Source: an uncultured Clostridia bacterium (GTDB taxonomy: Bacteria > Bacillota > Clostridia > TANB77 > CAG-508). Taken from it: 5,080 nt of DNA. The stretch covers positions 1 through 5,080 of the forward strand of contig CAQIBN010000025.1 of NCBI GenBank assembly GCA_948805675.1. Direction: 5' to 3'. A model generated the notes under the pieces. It saw only the letters and a list, made by a program, of their open reading frames with translations, was not told the DNA's origin and did no database searches. This document shows positions 1-5,062 of this stretch, piece after piece. Numbering within the stretch: the stretch's first letter is position 1; the number at the start of each line of letters is the position of its first letter. The translations under genes were made by a program, and so were the position numbers.

Positions 1-36
1 ATAAAGGGCAAATTAAAAGGAATGAGCCCTGTATAA
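1..36 (+). CDS. C-terminal fragment of IS3-family OrfB transposase (partial)
   Basis: Only the last 11 codons are inside the window, IKGKLKGMSPV followed by TAA at 34-36. OrfB is the DDE-type catalytic subunit, normally made as an OrfAB fusion by frameshifting; its catalytic residues lie upstream of the window. In most relatives the protein continues past SPV with a Q/E-Y-R motif and some further residues. Here the same frame does continue after the TAA as YRVHSQAA before a TAG at 61-63, so the TAA looks like a substituted CAA. The right-hand copy has the same stop. Confidence 0.7.
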   Translation: MKGKLKGMSPV

Positions 37-51
37 TACAGAGTTCATTCC
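19..51 (+). other. Stem-loop at the IS orfB 3' end
   Basis: GGAATGA (19-25) pairs with TCATTCC (45-51), and CTGTA (29-33) pairs with TACAG (37-41). A G-T and a C-G pair and one C-A mismatch lie between the two helices, and the loop is TAA. The loop is exactly the orfB stop codon. No T-tract follows closely, so it is not a canonical intrinsic terminator. It may block transcription entering or leaving the element. The mirror copy is at 5030-5062. Confidence 0.6.
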
Positions 52-149
52 CAAGCTGCCTAGTACCTAATCAAAAAATGTCCATTTTTTTGGGTTCAGT
101 ACATAATGTAAGTGCATTATTTATATAATTATTTAATAACAATTAGTAT

Positions 150-848
150 TTAACGTTCAAAATCAATATCATCTTTTTGTTTTTCTCCTTTTGATATATA
201 TGTATCTATATTTTTTGCTCCAACATATTCCTCTAATATCTCAACTGCTCTTCCCATATAATGTTCTAAATTAGCATCATCTGAAAAAGCTATTAAAACT
301 GTTAATATGTTTTTAGAATCATTATTAATCATTGCTTTCTCTGAATCACTTGTAGGACTTCCATATGCACCAAATTCATCTGAAAAAACTGGTAAATTTT
401 CAGTATTTATAATATCTTTTCCTATTCCTTTATAGCTTTCACCCTTTTTACCTATTCTAAAAGTTAATTCCTCTCCAAGTCTATCAATGTCATAAGAACC
501 CACAGATAATTTGGAAATAATAGAAATTAAATTATTTGCATCGACAACATTATTTATTTTATATAAACCTTTTCCTTGTAATATTCTTCTAATTAATGCC
601 TCTGATGATATTCTATATCTATGAGGATCTTTTCCTATTTTTTTATATAATGTTCTAGAATCATTGATATTCTTCTCTTTTGAAATATCATCTAATGTCA
701 TATTCATTTCTATATCTTTTATAGCATTAGATATTTCCTTCCATAGCTCTTTATTTCCTTTTTCTACATCAGCTGTATATTGAATACAACCTAATTGTAT
801 TGTTGGACAAATATTCAATAAATCATTATCTATCTTTATACTTTTCAT
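150..848 (-). CDS. Solo B3/4-domain protein (PheRS beta-subunit editing-domain homologue)
   Basis: A 232-residue cytosolic protein of the B3/4 (COG3382-type) family, homologous to the part of the phenylalanyl-tRNA synthetase beta subunit that hydrolyses misacylated tRNA-Phe. The family signature is clear: GKDPHRYRISSEALIRR (about 72-88), QGKGLYKINNVVDANNLIS (91-109), VGSYDIDRL (116-124) and GSPTSDSEKAM (163-173). Length fits a full stand-alone domain, with no synthetase core. Start: a TTG five codons upstream (863) is possible, but the predicted transcript begins about there, so the ATG at 848, preceded by a GGGGGGAAG ribosome site, is preferred. It has its own promoter and is separated from the upstream operon by a terminator. 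The family's in vivo substrate is mostly unknown; trans-editing of mischarged or modified aminoacyl-tRNA is the family-based guess. Its C-terminus, KDDIDFER, resembles that of the radical SAM protein nearby. Confidence 0.9.
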   Translation of the reverse strand: MKSIKIDNDLLNICPTIQLGCIQYTADVEKGNKELWKEISNAIKDIEMNMTLDDISKEKNINDSRTLYKKIGKDPHRYRISSEALIRRILQGKGLYKINNVVDANNLISIISKLSVGSYDIDRLGEELTFRIGKKGESYKGIGKDIINTENLPVFSDEFGAYGSPTSDSEKAMINNDSKNILTVLIAFSDDANLEHYMGRAVEILEEYVGAKNIDTYISKGEKQKDDIDFER

Positions 849-861
849 TTTTCTTCCCCCC
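849..861 (-). promoter_or_regulatory. Unusual ribosome binding site of the B3/4 gene (hexa-G)
   Basis: On the minus strand the sequence before ATG (848) reads GGGGGGAAGAAAA. The purine block sits about 7 nt from the ATG and decides the start. A run of six G is unusual in such AT-rich DNA, where the neighbouring genes use AGGAGG or GGGAGG. Confidence 0.55.
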
Positions 862-868
862 AAAAACC

Positions 869-896
869 ATTATAACATTAATATTCTTTTTTTCAA
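869..896 (-). promoter_or_regulatory. Sigma-A type promoter of the B3/4 gene
   Basis: On the minus strand, TTGAAA (891-896) and a perfect TATAAT (869-874) are separated by 16 bp. Transcription would start near 860-863, giving a leader of only about 12-15 nt that is almost entirely ribosome binding site. The hexamers are close to consensus, but the start point is inferred. Confidence 0.65.
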
Positions 897-917
897 TACT
901 TTATAATTATATTAGAT

Positions 918-955
918 AAAAAACATCTTTCCATAAAAATTTCTTTTATGGAAAG
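918..955 (-). terminator. Intrinsic terminator of the radical SAM-methyltransferase operon
   Basis: A perfect 12-bp stem, CTTTCCATAAAA (927-938) with TTTTATGGAAAG (944-955), has a 5-nt loop. On the minus strand it is followed after three bases by six T (923-918). It lies about 55 nt after the methyltransferase stop codon and upstream of the B3/4 promoter, so it separates the two transcription units. A weaker T-rich stretch on the other side (959-969) could let it work on the plus strand too, but no plus-strand gene needs it. Confidence 0.75.
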
Positions 956-1009
956 GCATTTTTCTTTTATATTATTATAATAAATTTAAGTTTTGTTACG
1001 CAAATTTTC

Positions 1010-1711
1010 TTATCTTTCTAGTTCTCTTTCTCTTGTACTTATAAAATAAGCTATTCCAATATCAGAAAAAGTTTTCATCTCTAAATTAAGACCAGTCTTT
1101 TTTATCCAATCTTGCAAAAACTTTTCATCATATGCCATACTATTAAGTCCATCATCTGCAGTAAATCTAACTCCATTTTTTTCATAATTAACTTTAAGAT
1201 TACTATAATTACAATTATCATAGTATTTAAATCTTTCAGCTGTTGATTTATCATCAGTTTGATATGTAAATAATATAAAGTCTGAATTTTTTATATTACC
1301 AATACTTTTTATAACCCTATCAAAATTACTCATATTTCCAAAACTATTAAACGGAAAGAAAAATAAAGGTGCTTGCGATTTTTTTAACAAATCTGATTTT
1401 TTTAGAATATCATCAAGTTTTTCTGCATCAATACATAAAAATTCACATGTTTCTTGCAAGTTTCTTTGTTTAGCAATTCCATTTGCTATATCAATGTATT
1501 CTGGAACTATATCTATACCAATATACTTTTTACCATTTCTTATTGCAACTTCCATATTTCTAGCTTCCATACATCCGACTTCAATAATAACATCATGTTT
1601 TTTTACTTTTTGATTTAGTATTTCCCCCTCTTTTTCAAGATAATCTTTTATACTCTGTGGATAATTAGTTTCATCAACTAATCTGTTCCCATCATCTGTT
1701 CCATAAAACAT
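1010..1711 (-). CDS. Class I SAM-dependent methyltransferase
   Basis: A 233-residue soluble protein with a Rossmann-fold methyltransferase core. Motif I is VIIEVGCMEARN (about 41-52), strand beta-2 with its acidic SAM-ribose residue is YIGIDIVPEYIDIA (63-76, D67), the next strand with its acidic residue is CEFLCIDAEKL (89-99), and motif IV/beta-4 is PLFFFPFNSFGNM (115-127), a form seen in many small-molecule methyltransferases. Motif I is degenerate: after EVGC the usual second glycine is replaced by Met. The start ATG has AGGAGGAA seven bases upstream, overlapping the 14-bp gap after the radical SAM gene, so the two genes form one operon and are probably translated together. The substrate cannot be read from sequence. 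The protein ends RERELER, sharing a [DE][FL]ER end with its two intact neighbours. Confidence 0.85.
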   Translation of the reverse strand: MFYGTDDGNRLVDETNYPQSIKDYLEKEGEILNQKVKKHDVIIEVGCMEARNMEVAIRNGKKYIGIDIVPEYIDIANGIAKQRNLQETCEFLCIDAEKLDDILKKSDLLKKSQAPLFFFPFNSFGNMSNFDRVIKSIGNIKNSDFILFTYQTDDKSTAERFKYYDNCNYSNLKVNYEKNGVRFTADDGLNSMAYDEKFLQDWIKKTGLNLEMKTFSDIGIAYFISTRERELER

Positions 1712-1725
1712 ATAAGTTCCTCCTA

Positions 1726-3327
1726 TTATCTTTCAAAATCTTCATCTTTTTTAAATTGTCTTTTATCTTCAAATTCTTTGATTTGATTATAGTATTGTTG
1801 TAATTCTCGTAACTCTTCTACTGTAGGTAATTCAACATCTGCTAATTTATATCTTTCAGACGCTTCACCAAATATTTGAGTAAAAATTGGCAAATAATCA
1901 CTATTTAGATCTGTTCCCCAATCAATATAGTCATATTCTTCATTATTCCTTAAAGGGTGTTGTACTGCTAAATTCATACTAACAACATTTGGTAAACCAT
2001 ATTTTTCTTGCCATCCCTTTATTGTCTTCATTAAATTAATTCTATCTCTTTGACCTTCTCCTAACCCAAATAAAACCGATACTCCATATTTCATATTTTG
2101 ACTCTTCATAAATTCAATGGCTTTTTCGTTTTTATCTATCCAAGAAAGAGTATTTTTATTTTTGTTTTTGCTCATTGTATCTGCTATTTCTTCATTGTTA
2201 GTTTCTAGTCCAACAAATATATAACTAAATCCTTGTTTAGATAATTTAGAAATAGCTTTTTGGTTTTCTGGATCTAATAAAGTGTCTATAGTAAATTGAC
2301 CACCAAATTCAACATCTAAAGGTTTCTCTTTTAATAAATCACTTAATTGGTTTAATAATCTTGGATTTCCTGCTAATATAATACTGTCTTCAACAAAAGC
2401 ACTCATTTTATCTGAATGGTATCTTTCTTTACCTATTTTCTTAATTGATTCTAAGTTTTTATATAATCTATTTGCACCCGTTTCTAGTTGTTTTAATTTT
2501 CCATTAATTTTACTACTTTCACTACAATAGAAACAATTATGTACACAACCTTTACTTAAATAACTCATTGTATGAGCAGTTAAATCAGTTTTTTCAAATA
2601 CGTCAAATTTTGTCGAAATATTAAACAAATCTGAAGTTAAAGCCATTTCATCATAATTTAAAGGCTTTTTATCACTTTGAATAAATTGACAATCATTATT
2701 TTCATCTATCCATCCAAGTGTCCATTCTCCTCTTGCATCTTTAAAACCTTCATAATTATACACATCCTGCAAATCACCTTTATTCTTTAATGATTGATTT
2801 ACAGCATTTCCGATCTGATAAAGAATTTCTTCGCCATCTCCTGAACTAACCATATCAAATACTTTTGGAATTTTATGACTTCTCATAAGCTCTAATGGTG
2901 ATGATTGTAATTGCATTATTTCTCCATTTTCTTCATAAAATGTCTCATTAACATGTTTACCTCCTAAAACTACAAAAACTTCATCTCCTAAAGCTCTTTT
3001 TGCAAGTTCAGCAATTTTTACTGCTCCAGCAAATCCTAAAGACATACTTCCAATAAATAATAAATTTGGTCTTACCTCTTTTAATTTTTCTAAAAATCTT
3101 GGTGCATCATCATAATAATGTTGTAATAACATTATAGAATCATCTCGACCTTCCTTAGTATTCCAATTGCTATCTCCCCAGTTTTCATCTCCATTTTCTG
3201 CCTTATCTGCACATACTTTATAAGCATTATAAAGACTAAATGGGTCACTACTGTTAAGACTAGTGGTCTCTGCATTTTTTTGTTTTTTTACATAATGTGG
3301 AGCTGTTACTCCTAATACTTTTAACAT
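1726..3327 (-). CDS. Radical SAM enzyme with B12-binding-like N-terminal region
   Basis: A 533-residue protein. Residues about 85-170 form a Rossmann-like block (PNLLFIGSMSLGFAGAVKIA, then VFVVLGGKH and a SGDGEE turn) typical of the N-terminal domain in B12-binding radical SAM proteins. The radical SAM core starts at SKGCVHNCFYC, where C261, C265 and C268 form the CX3CX2C 4Fe-4S site. FVEDSIIL and FVGLETNNEEI follow, typical of the family's later beta strands. Family members cleave SAM to a 5'-deoxyadenosyl radical, often to methylate unactivated carbons or rearrange substrates. No DxHxxG cobalamin-ligand motif is visible, so B12 dependence is uncertain. About 80 N-terminal residues and a charged tail (to KKDEDFER) are unassigned. 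The ATG has GGGAGG five bases upstream. It is the first gene of the operon. Exact reaction and substrate are unknown. Confidence 0.88.
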   Translation of the reverse strand: MLKVLGVTAPHYVKKQKNAETTSLNSSDPFSLYNAYKVCADKAENGDENWGDSNWNTKEGRDDSIMLLQHYYDDAPRFLEKLKEVRPNLLFIGSMSLGFAGAVKIAELAKRALGDEVFVVLGGKHVNETFYEENGEIMQLQSSPLELMRSHKIPKVFDMVSSGDGEEILYQIGNAVNQSLKNKGDLQDVYNYEGFKDARGEWTLGWIDENNDCQFIQSDKKPLNYDEMALTSDLFNISTKFDVFEKTDLTAHTMSYLSKGCVHNCFYCSESSKINGKLKQLETGANRLYKNLESIKKIGKERYHSDKMSAFVEDSIILAGNPRLLNQLSDLLKEKPLDVEFGGQFTIDTLLDPENQKAISKLSKQGFSYIFVGLETNNEEIADTMSKNKNKNTLSWIDKNEKAIEFMKSQNMKYGVSVLFGLGEGQRDRINLMKTIKGWQEKYGLPNVVSMNLAVQHPLRNNEEYDYIDWGTDLNSDYLPIFTQIFGEASERYKLADVELPTVEELRELQQYYNQIKEFEDKRQFKKDEDFER

Positions 3328-3407
3328 AAAAACCTCCCATTTTTTTTATTATGACTTTATCTTACATATAATAAAATTAATTACTTAATCTTTTGTTTTT
3401 TAATTTA

Positions 3408-3435
3408 ATTATATAATTTAACTTATTACTTTCAC
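3408..3435 (-). promoter_or_regulatory. Candidate promoter of the radical SAM operon
   Basis: On the minus strand GTGAAA (3430-3435) and TATAAT (3408-3413) are 16 bp apart, predicting a leader of about 70-75 nt before the radical SAM start. The -35 box matches consensus at only four of six positions, and such -10 boxes arise easily in DNA this AT-rich. Confidence 0.35.
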
Positions 3436-3503
3436 ACTAAAAAATAAATCCTAACAGTTTATTTCCACATATTAATTCTTATCTATGAATCATATATAGT
3501 TTG

Positions 3504-3530
3504 TAAATGATATATAATATATTTATCATT
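3504..3530. repeat. Imperfect palindrome with repeated half-site, possible XRE operator
   Basis: AATGATA (3506-3512) faces TATCATT (3524-3530), and 10 of 12 arm pairs match around a centre at 3518. The left arm is part of TAAATGATATA, which recurs at 3684-3694. Position and repetition fit a repressor site, but chance is a real alternative in AT-rich DNA. Confidence 0.35.
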
Positions 3531-3683
3531 ATCATACATATTATTGTTTGATTGCGTCTAATTATATAATATTTGCAGATATTATGTCAATATATTTTTT
3601 CCCAATTCTTTCCTAAAATTTTAATTTTCTATTTGATTGTTCCATACCTTAATATGTTTGTAGCGTATTTTTATTTGATGCAT

Positions 3684-3694
3684 TAAATGATATA
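3684..3694. repeat. Second TAAATGATATA copy, just upstream of the XRE gene
   Basis: An exact 11-bp repeat of 3504-3514, placed about 20 bp before the XRE ribosome binding site (AAGGTGAG at 3715-3722). Such a position would suit autorepression. Function is inferred only from location and repetition. Confidence 0.3.
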
Positions 3695-3726
3695 GTTAAT
3701 TAAATAATGATGAAAAGGTGAGATAT

Positions 3727-4135
3727 ATGCTTGTAAATGAAGATTCAGTAAAGGAAGTATTAAGTGTAAATATAAAATCTGCAAGAATAAAATCAAATCT
3801 TACCCAAGATGAATTATCTGAAAAAGCCGATATTTCTAATTCATTTCTAAAAGTTATTGAAGGTCGGTCGTTCAGGTACTAGTTTAGTTAGTTTTATCAA
3901 CTTGTGTAAGTCATTAGATAAAACACCTAATGATATTTTAAGAGATTTTTTCAGTTCTAATCAAGTAAATAATGATAATCTGGTCCAACAAATTAGTATA
4001 TTAGATGATTATGAAAAAGATGCTCTTTATACGCTAATACAATATTTCAATATTAAATATAGAGATAATAACATAAAAATTATTGTAATTACCATTTTCA
4101 TTTACCTTTCTCTAAAATATACTTTTTCTTTCTGA
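3727..4135 (+). pseudogene. XRE-family HTH transcriptional regulator, frameshifted
   Basis: The gene starts at ATG 3727 behind AAGGTGAG. Residues 10-46 form a Cro/CI-type helix-turn-helix: NIKSARIKSNLTQDELSEKA, then DISNSFLKVIEG. This frame ends after 51 codons at TAG 3880. The rest of the domain continues one frame over from 3866: GRSGTSLVSFINLCKSLDKTPNDIL, the usual end of the fold, then an acidic helical tail. Removing one base (C3865) restores IEGGRSGTSL with normal spacing. A GGTC duplication (GGTCGGTC) would also explain the shift but leaves the loop one residue short. The repaired product would be about 135 residues, longer than usual; its last 20 are hydrophobic and antisense to the end of the PrgI gene, so the native stop seems lost. 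It lies divergent to the radical SAM operon, whose regulator it may have been. Confidence 0.8.
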
Positions 4136-4388
4136 AGAAGAAATTTAAAATATAAATAAAGTATTTATCTGCATTAGTCTCATCAATTTTTAGAAAGGCA
4201 AACATAATAAACATTGTAGCCAATAATATGAACAATAAGGATTTCATAAAAATATTAACTATTGGTACGAAAAATATTATGAGCATTGATGCTCCAGATA
4301 TTAGATATATTGCCTGTCTAATTGATACATATCCCCCAAAAATTTTCTCTTCATGATTGAAATTATACGGTACATTATACACTTGCAT
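4098..4388 (-). CDS. PrgI-family conjugative transfer membrane protein
   Basis: A 96-residue protein matching the PrgI family of Gram-positive conjugative plasmids and integrative elements, small inner-membrane parts of the type IV secretion machinery normally encoded just before the VirB4-like ATPase. Seen: the N-terminal signature VYNVPYNF and EEKIFGGYVSIRQ (about 3-25), two adjacent hydrophobic segments (about 26-47 and 50-67) split by a single lysine, then DKYFIYILNFFFRKKKYI, an amphipathic basic tail. Length is complete or close to it. GGAGG lies six bases before the ATG, in the 13-bp gap after the upstream pseudogene, so translation was coupled to it. No VirB4 gene follows; the XRE reading frame on the other strand overlaps its last codons. 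It is an orphan and probably non-functional in transfer. Confidence 0.8.
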   Translation of the reverse strand: MQVYNVPYNFNHEEKIFGGYVSIRQAIYLISGASMLIIFFVPIVNIFMKSLLFILLATMFIMFAFLKIDETNADKYFIYILNFFFRKKKYILEKGK

Positions 4389-4401
4389 TTTTAACCTCCA
4401 A

Positions 4402-4934
4402 TCATAGAGCCTGAGCCATTTTATTTTCTTCTTTAAAAGTATTTATTATATCTTCTGTATAATTAAATTCAAACCTTTTAATTATTTCATAAAACTCCTG
4501 AAATTGCTTTATAGTTTTAAAACCTTTTGGATTTTCCCCTTTATTATTTATTACATAATTAAATAATCTATCTATCTTAATATTTATATTATTATCTTTG
4601 GCTATTTTGCTTATAGGTATCTTGCACTATTCCCCTACAGCTAATATCAGTAATATAAATTCTTCTTTCAACTATTGCATTTTTCCCATTCCTTATTAGT
4701 TCTTCTTTTATATATCCTAGTTTTACAAGATGAGAAATCCAACGAGATATTGTCCCTGGTATTACTCCATATAGTTCTGCAAAATAATTATTGCTTGCAA
4801 AACAATATCCTTCTTTTCCGTATTAAAGCTGTAATTTCACCATAAAATATTCGTTCAGCATATTTTAGTCTTTCATCATATCTTACTGTTGCAGGAATTA
4901 TTGCATAATATGAAGGTTGCTTTTCGTTATTCAC
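4402..4934 (-). pseudogene. Replication-type helix-turn-helix protein of a conjugative element, two frameshifts
   Basis: Three consecutive frames encode pieces of one protein of about 177 residues. Piece 1 (GTG 4934 to about 4821, behind AGGGAGTG) reads SYYAIIPATVRYDERL and AERIFYGEITALI. Piece 2 (from 4819) reads GKEGYCFASNNYFAELYGV and ISRWISHLVKLGYIKEEL, a HTH_36-like winged helix, then VERRIYITD. Piece 3 (from about 4620) reads IPISKIAKDNNINIKIDRLF through to MAQAL and TGA (4404-4402). This order matches helix-turn-helix replication proteins carried by clostridial plasmids and integrative elements. The first shift fits one extra base at 4820; the second, near 4620-4630, is a net +1 or -2, and piece 3 has a TAG directly upstream in its own frame (4629-4627). 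The gene ends 13 bp before prgI. An IS sits about 45 bp upstream and has cut away whatever lay before it. Confidence 0.75.
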
Positions 4935-5029
4935 ATATATATCACTCCCTTAAAAAGTATAAAAAAACACATAGACATGTACTGAACCCAAAAAATTGGA
5001 CATTTTTTGATTAGGTGCTAGGCAACTTG

Positions 5030-5062
5030 GGAATGAACTCTGTATTATACAGGGCTCATTCC
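5030..5062 (-). other. Stem-loop at the orfB 3' end, right IS copy
   Basis: The mirror copy of the stem-loop at 19-51, with no base changes inside it: outer helix GGAATGA/TCATTCC, inner helix CTGTA/TACAG, loop TAA. All three differences between the two IS ends lie outside the hairpin. Confidence 0.6.

Larger units (their letters stand above)
1..103 (+). mobile_element. 3' end of an IS3-family (IS150-like) insertion sequence, left copy
   Basis: This is the right-hand end of an insertion sequence whose body lies outside the window. Read on the plus strand, bases 1-33 encode IKGKLKGMSPV, the conserved C-terminal signature of IS3-family OrfB integrases (KLKGxSPVxYR). The element closes with a terminal repeat at about 79-103 ending in GGGTTCAGTACA, typical of the IS150 group. 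The same 103 bp recur inverted at 4978-5080 with three differences (positions 56, 64 and 85). Seen directly: the inverted duplication and the OrfB tail. Family assignment rests on recognising the motif and the terminal repeat; the rest of the element is not visible. Confidence 0.88.
3341..3726. other. AT-rich divergent control region between radical SAM operon and XRE gene
   Basis: No credible gene is seen here. The stretch holds the likely promoters of both flanking units, a 12-bp motif TAATTATATAAT twice (3406-3417, 3559-3570), an 11-bp direct repeat TAAATGATATA (3504-3514, 3684-3694) and an imperfect 25-bp palindrome (3506-3530). No cobalamin riboswitch, tRNA or terminator could be made out. 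A possible plus-strand promoter is TTGTTT (3544-3549), 15 bp, TATAAT (3565-3570), which is weak evidence. Confidence 0.6.

Noticed and set aside
34..36. TAA read as glutamine (alternative genetic code) in the transposase
   Set aside because: The three long intact genes here all end in TAA and contain no internal TAA, so the standard bacterial code holds.
103..120. ATAATG/CATTAT hairpin as terminator for the B3/4 gene
   Set aside because: Only a six-bp AT-rich stem with no T-tract on the minus strand; too weak to call.
849..863. TTG start five codons upstream (MGGRK...) for the B3/4 protein
   Set aside because: It would turn the hexa-G ribosome site into coding sequence and lies at or before the predicted transcript start; the ATG at 848 has the proper spacing.
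921..968. 15-codon peptide MPFHKRNFYGKMFFI on the minus strand
   Set aside because: It lies inside the terminator hairpin, has no ribosome site, and is explained by the stem-loop.
3328..3726. Cobalamin riboswitch before the radical SAM gene
   Set aside because: The leader is short and almost all A/T; none of the conserved G/C-rich boxes or helices of that riboswitch can be seen.
4027..4095. 22-residue hydrophobic peptide starting MVITIIFMLL after prgI on the minus strand
   Set aside because: It has no proper ribosome site, is antisense to the XRE coding tail, and such peptides are expected in AT-rich DNA; it does not resemble the start of a VirB4-type gene.
104..4977. CRISPR array, tRNA or rRNA genes
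   Set aside because: No regularly spaced repeats, cloverleaf-like GC segments or rRNA-like sequence were found on either strand.
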